From assembly GCF_964355755.1 (NCBI RefSeq), contig NC_092672.1, positions 31,056,501-31,120,500 on the forward strand: DNA of 64,000 bases, given 5' to 3'. Position numbers and translations under genes: made by a program. The notes beneath the pieces are model-generated. The model searched no databases. It saw only the letters and a list, made by a program, of their open reading frames with translations, and was not told the origin of the DNA. The stretch is from Antedon mediterranea (lineage: Eukaryota; Echinodermata; Crinoidea; Comatulida; Antedonidae). Positions 1 through 11,900 of the stretch are shown here, piece by piece (position 1 is the first letter of the stretch; every line of letters starts with the position of its first letter).

Positions 1-414
1 CTATCTACTATAAAATAAATTCAGCCGATTCTAAAAGTTGGTACAACCAAACCTGATTTTTCATTTAAAATCTACATTACAAATTATAGTAAACATTATA
101 GAATTATATTCCTTTTTTTTATTCGGTCAACTGTGAAGAGAGAGATTATAAAAAAATACAAACATGATTACAGGTGTTTTATGAAAGGAAATGAAAGGAA
201 ATTAAATGAAACCATAAAGCATTAATAATGTATTTTCAACTCTACTCTTTCTCAAATATATATGGTTTTTATTTTTCACATAAACTGTAAAAGTGTACAG
301 TAATAACCATTGTTAATTACATTTAAATTATCCTCTTTCTTTCTTTTATTTTTTGGAGACATCAGGAGAAAGAAGTGTCCAATCTTTGTTTAATTTTCAT
401 GTAAAATGACTTAC
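1..414 (-). other. PLOD intron 2, truncated by the window edge
   Basis: AT-rich sequence downstream (on the minus strand) of PLOD exon 2. I see no further exon, no repeat unit and no RNA gene in it. Confidence 0.6.
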
Positions 415-515
415 CTGAACTTTGACCCCATGTTGTTCACACGACTTCCTGTATCTCAGAAATCCATCTGTTTCATTGGTTGCTACAGTGAAGACGACAA
501 CTTTCTGTCCATTTA
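415..515 (-). CDS. PLOD: PLOD exon 2
   Basis: This internal exon of 101 bases is bounded by acceptor CTATTAG (522-516) and donor GTAAGT (414-409). Together with the single base carried from exon 1 it encodes 34 residues, including VVVFTVATNETDGF and RYRKSCEQHGVKVQ. This is the first beta strand and helix of the PLOD glycosyltransferase-like domain. Confidence 0.88.
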
Positions 516-3500
516 CTAATAGAAAAAAAGTACATTAACAATTAAATATGCTATTAAAATAATTGCATACAGCTTCCTATGTTCAAAGCCAAGCCAGACC
601 CATGTTGTCATTATTTAGTACTGTACTAAAATTGCATCATCCCACATTACTTCCTTTATATCAATGTATACTGTACAAAACTCGATTCATCAACTACTAT
701 GAATAGAGAAGTACAGTAGTTATTAAAGCCTCTGCTAATTTTAATAATTGTAACAGATTACCAACCAAGTGAGAAAAACCATTTGTTCCCCTAATAATAA
801 TAAGGTATTGTTATATCATCTTTACTGCATGAGGTACTGTATGTATAATTTGTGTGTATATATAGGCCAAGATTTAATAAATAACAGTGCCGTAAATAAT
901 TTTGCCGAAGTTCTTGGGGTGGTGAATTTTATTTTTCTTTTTTTTTTGTTCTTTTTATACTTTAATAAGATCTTTCTTTATTTTCTTTCTTTCTTTATTT
1001 TACCTATGATATAAATTATAAACAAACAAGGGCTAAAAAATAGTTAAAACTAATCAAGTTCAGCCCCTAAACATTGAAATATAAATAGTTCATTTCAAAT
1101 GGTATACTATACTCTATCAGAAAAACCAAAATAAATGTTCTTTTACTTCAAATTTTATCAAAAATATCTGCTGTACTGTTCTGCACCCAGTATGGGTGTC
1201 AGTAGCAACCACATTATTATGCTCAGTCTACACTATCATACTTTATGGGACAAAATCAATTTACTTACAGTACAGTATGATGTGCTCATATATGGACATG
1301 ATGATGTCATATCACTATCATATTTAAGCATATCACTACCACCATATACGGGCACATCACACTTTTTTGACAAACTAGTTTGATACCGATAGTGTAGACA
1401 GAGCTTTAAAGGATGCAGTTTGGAAGAGGAACCTTCAGTTTTAAAAACATGTGATAGTCATTGTCAACAAATAAACAGTGCTTTATTTAAGTATTATTTC
1501 AAAAAGCCTGATTTATCTAACTAATGCATGGGAATGTTTCTCTTGCCTATGCTGACCATGAAAATATCGTAGAAGCTCTATTAAAAGGGACACATTTGGG
1601 ACCTAACAACCGTAATTGGGGTGTCTTCTGATTAGCGGATGACCCACTACTGTATCTGCTAAATTTGTACTCTCAAAAAAGTGTTTAAATTAAACTATGG
1701 ACCTATACAGTAGGTGCATGATTAAACCAGTGGTTGTTGTGATAGTATGTTGTTAACCTCAGTTAAATAGGTACCTGTAGTTGAAATTTGCCATATTTAT
1801 GCTGTCAATGAATTGGGGATAAATTAGTAGTTGAAACAGGCACTATATAAAGATTCCAAAGTAACAATAACTCTGCTTTCAAAAATAAATAAAATAACCT
1901 CTAATATATTCTCATGAATCATACAAAATGTACTAAAATATTCTATATTCTTAAATTTATCAATAAAGTTTTCAAATAATGATAATGATTAATCCCGTTC
2001 TATTCTATTTCTATATAATTTTTTAATAAATTAATTCAAAAAATGATGATGAATTAGTATAGTATAATGCTACTAGTATTAGTATTATGAAAAATTATTA
2101 ATTTATTAATAGTTTTCTAAATAACAAATAATGATGAATACTGTATTCTAACAAAAAATGTGTACTTTAAAATAATAATGATAAATTAAACTATACTAAC
2201 TGTATTCTATATTGAAAATCTAACTTACATTAATTAGAGTACTATTAATATTATTATGATGATGAATAGTTAGAGGGATGTGGGTTAGATAGAGATTATG
2301 TACTATATCATAAATCCAAAGGCAAATTATTAAAAAAATTACAATGCTGTGGGTATCCGTGGCTGGATCTCAATATACAAAATAAAAAAAGCAAAAAGCT
2401 AAATCAAAAAGATAAAGTAAAATAAAACAATCAGAAAAATTAGCAGAGCTTTTGGGCAATACTGGTCCTTTGTCAGTGCAAATTACTTTAATATTTTAAA
2501 ATACAACTGTATAAATATAAATAAATCGTTAAAAGGTCAACTTATGTGTGTACAGTGCTATGACCTAATGCTGTAGTGTAACCCAAGACTTGCTCCCACC
2601 AAGAATACAAGCAGGGGGTTCAGCCCATTGAATCACTCAACAATGAGTAGTTAACAATAGTACCAATGTTTTAAATTTTACGTTGGGGAAATTAGTACGT
2701 CCGTCTGAAAAGCACCGGACGCGTCTAAAAATTGGACGTATTCAGGACACATTCTTGACGAATTCTCGGATGCATACAAATTGGGAGGTAGTAGTTATGG
2801 TCGGTACTGTAAAAACTGTACACATTTATTTCTAATTGAAAGAAGAATAAATAATTATTTTGACTTAAGAATTGAATTAACATTGACTGCTGTTTAATTA
2901 TCAATATAAGGGATTATATCATAATTACAATTTCATATTACAGTAACAATATTGACAATGAAAACTATGGAATCACAGATAATAGTATTTTTATGAACCG
3001 GGCAGAACCCATGTAATGTTACCTTAATGTAATTAAGTACCATTACAGTAAAACAAAATGTCTGCAATCTTCAGAAAAAAATTGGGTATTATATAAATGT
3101 ATAAGAGTTTTACTGTAGTACCCTTTTTAGAGAGAAATTATTATGTGCTTAAAATTAGAATTTTGTTTTAATAGTAGGCCTATTATTAATATTAGGTAAG
3201 TAACTCTTTATGTTTCATACATCTTTATTAGGGCTGATTAGTTTGTGGCCCAGATGAAGCGGGGGCGAGTTGACGTGGGGAAGAGTTGATGCGGGGGCGA
3301 GTTGACGTGGGGAAGAGTTGATGCGGGGGCGAGTTGACGTGAGTCGAGTTGACAAGCTTTCATTTAAACAAGGTCTATCAGACTCATTATCAGCAAGTTC
3401 CATAATTTAAGATAAACATTATCTTATTAGTCAAACAATAGACATCCTACATAAAACACAATCAGACAGGCGGAAATAACGCATTATAATAAGAAAAATC

Positions 3501-4588
3501 CAATCTGAAGAAATTTCAATAGCTTGTTTGTAGTCAAACATTTATAATATATACAGATACTGCATAAAAATATACAATTAAAAACAATGTAACAATCAGA
3601 GATACACAATGCGCCTTGAGCACTCTTGAGTGGTATGTGCGCTATAAAAATCTTGTTAATTATTATTATTATAGGAACGCATCAAATGTTACCTTTATGA
3701 CCTTCATGACCTTCATTATAAAGAAGAGAATCACAGCTAGAATATTAACATGGTGGACTTAATCAAACCCTGATTTTTTTTAAATAAAATTATTTTTTTA
3801 ATGATGACCAGTTGAGAAATTGGGTATTTATGTAAAATTTAACAAAATGCATACCGTACATCTTTGCATAGCCTACAATTATCACTGATCAGTCTTATTT
3901 AAATTGAGACATAAAAGTTAAGGCATAACTCATACTTAGCGTCATATTAAAATAAAATGGAAAATCATATTATTTACAACATGTTGATACTCTATATCTG
4001 ATGGCTTTTAAACTTTAATATATATTTTTAATTAATTTAAATAATCTATGGCAACCTAAAATTCAAAAAATTTATAATTAAAAGGATATCAATTGAAATA
4101 CTCTGCCTGACCATGGAGGTATAAAAAAGATTCCATGGCCTGACTGATGCACTGACTAAAATTTTGATTGACTTTAATTTTTAAAGATATATTTCTTAAA
4201 ATACTGTATTGCTAGACAACAATATTCATTCAATAAATCTACACAATACATACAGTGTAGTGATAATACTAAACAAATCAGCCAAGTGTTGACAAAACAC
4301 TAGCCAGCTAGCTCTCTGCTGGCATCCCTAGCTCTCTGCAGCAACTGCACTTGACAGACACACTGTGTGTGTGCCCCGTTGACACCAAGCAATATACACG
4401 GCCAGTAAGCACACGCCGCTAAGCTAAACAACTAACTTCCTGCAAGAAACAAATTGTCAGTAAAACCATTGCTTACCGTAGTTTTCTAAAGCTTCTGTAG
4501 ATGCAGAATATGTAAGCTGAAAAGCCGATAAGTTAATAATAAATATGTATATCAGAGTCCGTAATAAACTTTTATTTAGTCCAGCCAT
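415..4588 (-). CDS. PLOD: PLOD-like procollagen-lysine 5-dioxygenase, 5' end (exons 1-2, partial gene)
   Basis: Lysyl hydroxylases act in the endoplasmic reticulum, hydroxylating collagen lysines with Fe(II), 2-oxoglutarate and ascorbate. Two exons are visible and splice in phase: exon 1 (4477-4588) ends one base into a codon, and exon 2 (415-515) completes a Val codon and ends in phase 0. The joined 71 residues start with a hydrophobic secretory leader (ILxYIFIINLSAF-like, about residues 9-24), then a short linker, then VVVFTVATNETDGFLRY. That last stretch matches the start of the N-terminal glycosyltransferase-like domain of PLOD proteins (family pattern VLTVAT-E-x-E-GF-x-R). Donors are GTAAGC and GTAAGT; the exon 2 acceptor is CTATTAG. 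All catalytic dioxygenase residues lie beyond the left edge. Which of PLOD1/2/3 it corresponds to cannot be said; many invertebrates have a single gene. Confidence 0.85.
1221..1404. mobile_element. MITE, 'GCTCTGTCTACACTATCAAAC' family, copy 1
   Basis: Inverted termini GCTCAGTCTACACTATCA on the left and TGATACCGATAGTGTAGACAGAGC on the right (split by a small insertion) enclose a ~180-bp body with its own internal near-palindromic pieces (GATATGCC-type words). Related copies lie at 11456-11601 and 12014-12145, with partial copies at ~5572-5653 and 16753-16778. No coding capacity. Confidence 0.7.
3251..3345. repeat. 32-bp GC-rich minisatellite in PLOD intron 1
   Basis: About three head-to-tail copies of a unit containing GATGCGGGGGCGAGTTGACG followed by TGGGGAAGAGTT. 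It is strikingly G-rich against the AT-rich intron, with all G runs on the plus strand. A short ORF runs through it only because of the repetition. Confidence 0.8.
4477..4588 (-). CDS. PLOD: PLOD exon 1 (start codon and signal peptide)
   Basis: This coding exon has 37 codons plus one base. ATG is at 4588-4586 and the donor CG|GTAAGC at 4476. It encodes MAGLNKSLLR, then a hydrophobic run with the look of a cleavable signal peptide, then a polar TEALENY tail. It was chosen because it gives a signal peptide, a good donor, and a frame that joins exon 2 exactly. 5' UTR and promoter lie in the ~200 bases to the right. Confidence 0.8.
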
Positions 4589-5140
4589 TTTTCGTCGGTA
4601 AGAAAATATAAAGTTTTTCCGAGACTTCTTGTTTTTTTAGAATCGAGCAAAAACGCCCTCTAACGGATCAATTAAGTTATCTACGTGGCGAAATGTGTAC
4701 AGTGAAGTATGTGTGTCCCGTGGATTTCTTGCTTACGTGACCATCTGAGAATGAAAATTCTAGAAACAACTGGAGCTGAGCAACATAATATCACGTATTG
4801 CACATGAATGTGAACTACCATTAACTACTGTTGCCATTAATCCTACTTAGCAGCTTCGGAAAATTGAAATGACTATCATAAATGATAATCAAGTGTTAAC
4901 AGGCTATTCCTAACACTAGTGGGTGTTATCAATTTTACTTTTTGTTGTCAACATAATTATATGCCTAGGCATTATCAATTATTTGTTTTTTTTTTACCTT
5001 TTCAAGGATTGAATAAATTTCAAAATAAGTTCAATTCATTTACAGTTTAATTTTTGTTAAAGTATCTCAATCTTCTAATAGATGTAGATAGAGATTTATC
5101 GAACTTTTTATTTGTAATTATTTTATTTTATTTATTTACA
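4589..5140. promoter_or_regulatory. PLOD 5' UTR and upstream region
   Basis: Sequence immediately upstream (minus-strand sense) of the PLOD start codon, so the promoter is expected here by position. No TATA box or other element is clear enough to name. The rest is AT-rich intergenic DNA. Confidence 0.35.
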
Positions 5141-5432
5141 ATTTTTTTTTTTTTTTTTTTGCAAAACAGAGAAGCCTAAATTCTTAGGGCAAGCATGGAG
5201 AAATGCTAGTAGTAGCCCACAAGTACTTATTTTTCCATTACCTAAAGAAATACGATAAATGTCCGTCACCCAGGCCTACAACAAAAAATTATGCGGGTAG
5301 GAGATTAGGGAATGCACTTCCTCACAAGTATACCCAGAGAATAAGTCTAACACAAAAGTTAGACGTCCATTCATCCGGTAGCCGGATCAGGCCAGGAGAT
5401 ACGAAGTGTAAACCTCTATCCCACCGCTCTTC
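5141..5432 (-). mobile_element. Retroelement 3' end with poly(A) tail (SINE/LINE tail)
   Basis: On the minus strand, a ~270-bp moderately GC-rich segment (containing GCCTGATCCGGCTACCGG and GCATGGAGAA-complement words) ends in an uninterrupted A run, seen as a T run at ~5141-5160 on the plus strand. The base composition and terminal A tract indicate a retrotransposed 3' end. No reverse-transcriptase motif is present, so the parent family is not identified. Confidence 0.5.
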
Positions 5433-6886
5433 TTTACTTTAGACCTAAGTTTTAATAAATAAATTTATAAAAATTATAAACTCACTGAATAAAGGCTGAA
5501 TAAATTAAAATACACTTTAAATGAACATAGTACAGTAAAATCTTATTCGTATTGTTTTAATGTTTAAATATGGTCGTGATATGACATCATCATGTCCATT
5601 ATAATATAGTCACATCAGATAAAGTTTGATAGTGGTAGACATAGCTCTTTGGCCAATTCCTATTTTGTTTGTCTTGTTCATCATAATGCCTTCGCAGTCA
5701 GAAATTCCGCGGAGCGTAAAGCTATAATTAAACTCATAGTCATATAAATAAGTCTAATGATCTCCTTACGATTGGTCTGCTAATTAAATTGCCTCGTTAT
5801 AAGATGAAGTAATTCAACTTGTCTAATAACATCCTTAAAGACCGAATAATCGCAGTCGGCTGCGTCGGAAATAAACGTCGTACGTGTGTGTATTGTGTAC
5901 GTGTTGTGTGTCACATTACACTACATTAATGGACACTGGCAAATGTATTGGAGTGTATGCAGTAGGGTGGGGTGGGGTGACACCCATGAGCCCCCCCCCC
6001 CCCCCTCCTCCCAAAATTCGAAAGCATTATATGCAACCTGAATTCAGATGAATAATGCAGTGAATCCAGGATTTTGAAATAGGGTTTATCCCAGACCCAA
6101 ATGTTAAAGTGAAGTGCTAAACCCATGTCTCCCCGAGCTTTTGCATTGTCAATTAGTGGTGAGGGTGAGGCTGGCTATGAAAGGCGTGCTCACTATAAAA
6201 TTAACAAAATACGGTGCACCATATGACAGATATCAGGAGGGGAAAACTTTCGGGACGACCGAACTAAAGTGTCTCCTTAATGGAGGTATCCTTTCATCGA
6301 GTTGGCTTTTATGAGAAAGTTTTCTCTTAATTATATGGATGTCGCTCTTGAATAACTGGGTACGTGTCCAAAATGATGGGTGGGCGCTATACTGTATTAT
6401 AATTGGGCCATGGTCGCGCGCGCGTATTGCTTACACTTGAATGCTACACAATTTAAATAACTTATTTGTTTATTATTATATTCAAACAAAAGCAGTGCAT
6501 TATAAATTGCACCATTACTGTCTTGTTTACGTCAAACGGCTTGATAGATTTGAAATATAGATCTCTCCAGAAGCCATTGTTAATAAACTAGGATTTGCGC
6601 ATTATTCATAATCCAATGTAAATCCCTCGTCTTCTTCTCGCGTCGTTCTAAATCAACTCTCCCGTCGTAAACTGATTCAAATTACTTTTGCTATAATAAT
6701 AACTGAATATTTTTTAAAGAAAAAATAAATTTATAAATAAACATGTTAAAAAATACTATTTATCGCTTTATGTAGGCCTATATAGGAAATGTCGTTTCTT
6801 TCTTACTTTAATTTTATTTATGTTGTGTTTTTATTGTTTGCGTCTAAAAAGGGTCCTGCGAAAACAGTTGTAAACTTCTTTAAGCT
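5433..6886. other. Intergenic DNA with a partial MITE and a poly(C) run
   Basis: Non-coding. Holds a fragment of the GCTCTGTCTACACTATC MITE near 5572-5653 and a homopolymeric C run near 5991-6005. No exon or RNA gene recognised. Confidence 0.5.
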
Positions 6887-8110
6887 TGGTTCCCACTAGA
6901 ACGTAATGCAATGACGTAAACGCAACGTAAAGCTTGGTTCCCACTAGAACGTAACGCAATGACGTAAACGCAACGCAAGCGTTTTAACCAATGACAAGCG
7001 AAGTTATAGACAGTTAGCAATCACAAGCGAATAAGCGCTTTATGCAGGATCCTTGCCATCAATTATATACTGAAATTATAATTATAAACGATGACTAAAT
7101 AAATATGAGCTGAATTGAATTCGATTGTTATACTCTGATTAAAACAGGTATTTTTTGTTTATGTCTCCCCTTATAAAATGATTAAAACTAAACAATTACA
7201 AATGTTCCATTTAGGATTGCTTCTTGCTCCTTTTGTATTCACTTTTTTTATGCAAAACATTGCTGCTTAAATCATTTTGTTATTTTATTGCTTTGTAAAG
7301 CTTGGTTCCCACTAGGAAGTAACGCAAGGACGTAAACGCAACGTAAAGCTTGGTTCCCACTAGAACGTAACGCAAGGACGTAAACGCAACGCAAGCGTTT
7401 TAACCAATGACAAGCGAAGTTATAGACAGTTAGCAATCACAAGCGAATTAGCCATCGCTTGTGATTGGTCAACAATTCACTTGCGTTGCGTTACGTCCTT
7501 GTGTTGCGTCGCTAGTGGGAACCACGCTTAAATGAGTAAACCAATCACAAGCGATGGAATATTCAAACTGTCGCTTGTCATTGGTCTACGTCCTTGCGTT
7601 ATGTTTTCAAATGGGAACCAAGCTTTACACAACTCATTTACGTTGCATTACGTCATTGTGTTTCTTCTCTAGTGGGAACCAAGCATTATTAAGGAAATTC
7701 AAAAACATTTTACTCTCTGTGAAAACTATTTTTGTTTGTTAAGCTAAAAAAAAACCGTTGACCGTCGCTTGGCTTCTACTGTGACGCAAGGAAAGTAAAG
7801 CTTGGTTCCCACTAGAACGTAACGCAAGGACGTAAACGCAACGCAAGCGTTTTAACCAATGAAAAGCGAAGTTATAGACAGTTAGCAATCACAAGCGAAT
7901 AAGCCATCGCTTGTGATTGGTCAATTCACTTGCGTTGCGTTACGTCCTTGCGTTGCGTCGCTAGTGGGAACCACGCTTCAGGGCGGAGACATAACGCAAG
8001 TGAATCGACCAATCCAAGCGACAGTTAGAATAATTCAACTAAACGCTTGTGATTGGATAAATCACTTGGCGTTGCAGCTCACATCTTTGTGGGAATCAAC
8101 GACCGAATTG
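6887..8110. mobile_element. Cluster of nested MITEs with GCTTGGTTCCCACTAG termini
   Basis: The word AAGCTTGGTTCCCACTAGAA occurs on the plus strand at ~6890, 6930, 7297, 7345 and 7798, and its reverse complement (CTAGTGGGAACCAAGC or CACGCTT) occurs near 7512, 7607, 7672 and 7966. Bodies share GACGTAAACGCAACGCAAGC and CAATCACAAGCGA in both orientations, so each unit folds back on itself. The outer junctions read TTTAAGC ... GCTTAAA, consistent with a TTAA target. Several copies have inserted into or duplicated next to one another. No coding capacity. Confidence 0.8.
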
Positions 8111-8868
8111 GTGACAGTGGCTTAGGCTGCTTTTGTCCTTTCCTGGCAGCTAGCTAGGTGACAACTGACATATTATATATATTTTCTCCTCTTCTTATAC
8201 GTCGTGTTTGTTTAATTTTTTGATTTGTATTATATTTATGCATCTCTGTATGTAGGTGTCTATTATGTATTTTGTCTGAATAAATAATTTAAAAAAAACG
8301 ATCGTCGTCCATTACAATTACAGTATTCGGTTTTATTCATGAACCAGAGGGCGGTATTCAGATATTTATTTACAACCCAGACACGTTTATTGTTACGTAA
8401 TGATAGTGGAGACACATAACACGCAACTTCCGGTTACGTCTTTGTATTTCTTTCTAATGTAGAAAGGATATAACCTAGAGGGCGTTTATACATATTGCAT
8501 GTCTGTCTTCAGAGCTTTGATTAAAACGTTTGACAACAAAAATAACCATAAACTTCATGAAACGTGATGTTATAAGTTTATTCAAATACAGTAGAGATGT
8601 ATGTGGTAACCATGTTGCTGAAAAAAGATTGTTTTAATTGTACATGTTTACTCCAATTAGGGACCAATAAAAGACCCAGTAGTAGTCTTACAACCAGTCT
8701 TTACTAAGTATCCCTATAAGACAAGATTATTTCAAGTATATTAAGGACACTGAAAAGTGGTCTGTAATTGGAGGATTTTTTATTGTTATCATTTAAAAAA
8801 TTATTAAATCTAGTTTATTTTATGAATTTGATTGGTCCAATTTGTTCCGATATTGTCCGTCTTCATGT
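8111..8868. other. Region 3' of SSR3
   Basis: Contains the presumed SSR3 3' UTR and poly(A) site close to 8810; the remainder is AT-rich intergenic DNA with nothing recognisable. Confidence 0.5.
8814..8819 (-). terminator. SSR3 polyadenylation signal AATAAA
   Basis: AATAAA on the minus strand about 50 bases past the SSR3 stop codon (TAA, 8871-8869). It is the first canonical signal downstream of the stop; its use is inferred from position. Confidence 0.55.
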
Positions 8869-8935
8869 TTATTTTGTTCCGGTTGATAGTAGAGCTAGCA
8901 AGCCAGACGCCATAAGTACCGATGCTATGTAATTT
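8869..8935 (-). CDS. SSR3: SSR3 exon 5 (terminal)
   Basis: 67 bases from acceptor TTCCACTAG to the stop TAA at 8871-8869. It encodes NYI followed by [13 protein letters not shown], the last membrane segment and C-terminus of SSR3. It is too short to stand out as an ORF and was found by looking for this family signature. Confidence 0.9.
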
Positions 8936-11900
8936 CTAGTGGAATACAGTAAAGGAAAAAATACAAGATTGAACATTAGTTAAGATTTTAAAATGTATTA
9001 TTAGGCGAAACAATTTATGAACGTCAGTTATTTGGGTGTTCTATACATATAATTTACTACTACTAATAATTTTATTTTAAAGTCTATAGAAAAGTTTTAA
9101 ACTCATCCACATAAATAATAGAGGGCGCTATAGAAGATGTGATAACACAAAACTAGCCAATGAAGTTCTAAAGCATTTTATGTTGAATGTGTTTTAAACT
9201 GAAGAGTGTAATAAATATCTAAATATTGATTATTACACTTATGTAACGCCTGTTTTCCTGTTGAAGTTATTCGACGCTATCGTCGTTGATCGTTACAGTT
9301 CAACTACGATCGTTTGAAAACGATCAAGTTGAAATGATAACGAGTACCTTTTCCTGTAAATCGTTCACATTTCAATGTTTACGTAGAAGATCGCCGATTA
9401 TTGGAGGGCCCCTTAGAATTACTATACCAGGGGCATTTGCCACCGTCGTTACGTAACTGAAAATGTTTTGTTTTCTTTGTAAACTTGCATGCTTTTGGTT
9501 CAGATATTAAAAACTCATGTTCATTGTTTGTTAAATTGTATAAAACTATATATTCTTTAAAACCTGAATTGAATTTAAATTTTGTACAGTATGATTTATT
9601 ATTATAGTAAAGTACAAAAAAAAGGATACATTTGTGGTTCGAATGAACTCAACACGAAGAAACTAGCGACCACGATGAGCAACAAATAAAGCGTGTTGTT
9701 GTAGAAAATAGAGAAAGTGGTAGCTTCGTAATCCGCAACCTCATTTTTTTTCCATAGAATTCTAAAACAAAGAAAAAAGTTAATATTATTAAATATAAAA
9801 AAATTTGTTGTAAGACTAAATTGATATATTAATTATTGATGTAATGGCAGAATATTTGGTTGGTTACACCTTACAGCATAGCAACACAGTCGACTCTATA
9901 ATTGGTCCCAAAATACTGGAATCTTTTTTTTGTCTTGTGTGGGTTCGTCCCACTTTTATTATAAATATAAATAATATTATATATGCACATTTATATAATT
10001 CTCTTATTTATAAGGTACATTGTTAAAAATACATATCTTTTGAAGCTTGAAAAAAGGGTGTTTAGAATGGATAGGATGGAATGATATATATAATGAAAAC
10101 CGTAAGGATAGAGTCCATACACAGTGCAAGTCCAAGGTAATATTTTGGCTCTGTGTGTATGTGAGTCGCTTCATACCCGGATGACATATCTTAAAACTAA
10201 TATAGTTACTAGGCCTATATACAATGTATTTAAGAGATAAAAATAGCATTTTTTTTTATTTCAATAATTTAAGGAGATTTTGCTTTATATCTCCCCATTT
10301 ACATTGATTGAGCTTTAAAGTAGTAGCACTTATACTCATTTTCAATTAAATGCTTTACTTCAGTAATAAAAAGATTCCAGATCTTTTTTTTATAGTTGTT
10401 TCCTTTTTTTTCAGGTTTTGTTAATATATGCAACTTATATATAGAGAATATAAATAATGAAATCAATTCATTTACAATTATGTTATTTGATCCAGTAATC
10501 ATTGTAGTCCAAGTTATTGGGTCTTCGTTTGAAAAGCTCTTAGCTATGACATTTTTAAATTTAAGCCATATCCATTGAATTACACTGCATTTATATAACA
10601 TGTGTTTTTCAGTTTCAACCTTGTTTATACATTTACCACATAAATCATTACCTGCTAAGTTCCAGATTTTTAATCGTTTTTTACATGGTAGTATTCTATG
10701 CAGAAGTTTCAAATTAAATTGAGCAACTTTGGGTATATGTTTTAGTCTATAAACTTTATAGTACCAAACATTACTCCAACCAATGTCTACCTTACCTAGT
10801 TCTATTTCCCATTTTGTTTGTGAATTTGGTATTTTTGAACATCTATTAATAAAATGATTATAGAAGACGGTTCCTTTATTTTTCATATAAAGTCGTAGAC
10901 TAGGAATACTATTGTCTTCCTTTTTTGTATTATCTTTTTCAATAATTTCTTTCCACTCTTTTGGTATGGCTTTTAACAATTGCATATATTCAATTAAGGC
11001 GTTATGCTGTTTATACAGTTTAGGAAATATTTCACAAGGTGAAAGTACTCTATCATTCATGTAAATATCTCCGATTGTTTTAAACCCAGAAGATAACCAT
11101 ACTTTAAAATACATAGATTTATTGTTCAATACGATATGTCTGTTTTCCCATATACTGGAATCTTTGAAAACTCAAAACTCTCCAAAAACCAGACTTTTCT
11201 TGTGATCCAAAAGATGTCATTTATAGTTTTACTGCACTAAGAAATTCATTCGCTCACAACTCAATTTCTGTTAGTCTTATATTTTTTTACTTTTGTATTC
11301 TTCCAAAAGTGACAATATCAATACTTTCAACTTGTCATCAAAAACATTTAAAATTTCTGGAAACCAGACATATCATTAGCAAAGCCCAATGCTGTCCCTG
11401 GTATTAGGAGAGTTGACGGTGTATTTTGATAACATCTATAATAAATACATCTTAAGCTCAGTCTACACTATCAAACATTATGTGACAAAAAAATGTGATG
11501 GACATGATGATGACATATCAGTACCATATTTGGGCATATCACTACCTTATAAGGGCACACCACCCTTTTTTGTCCAACTAGTTTGATAGTGTAGACAGAG
11601 CTTAAAAGGGCGCTAGTTAAAATTGAACTAGATAGATAAAACATGGTCCTTAATTGGAAGGTATTTATTTTGAGGAGATTTTTCCTTTATTCGTTTTGTA
11701 TTACCTTTCATCCTTTTCTTTGCGTTGCATTTTCTTATTATCTGTATCTGTAAGCTTCCTCATCACATCTTTGGAAACTGCATCCTCCCGCTTCTGTGCA
11801 ATTCTGATAAATTAAAAAAAAAAAACACTTTTATTATCATAATAATTTAAATCAATTTATATTATCAACGGCAGTCATCACAAAAGTATTTTGTTAGTGA

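Larger units (their letters stand above)
516..4476 (-). other. PLOD intron 1 (~4.0 kb)
   Basis: Long first intron, AT-rich and mostly featureless. It contains one TTAA-type MITE (1221-1404) and a GC-rich 32-bp minisatellite (about 3251-3345). Short ORFs within it show no coding character. Confidence 0.7.

Noticed and set aside
769-1383. Short ORFs in PLOD intron 1
   Set aside because: Low-complexity Phe/Leu-rich translation of T-rich intron, and MITE sequence; no conserved motif.
5988-6006. Poly(C) run as a structural or regulatory element
   Set aside because: Isolated homopolymer without conserved context; runs of this kind also occur at 15830-15841 and at hAT ends and vary easily.
9602-9629. 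Reading SSR3 exon 4 through to the stop at 9604
   Set aside because: It would give an abnormal C-terminus. A GT donor at 9629 and exon 5 at 8869-8935 restore the family sequence in phase.
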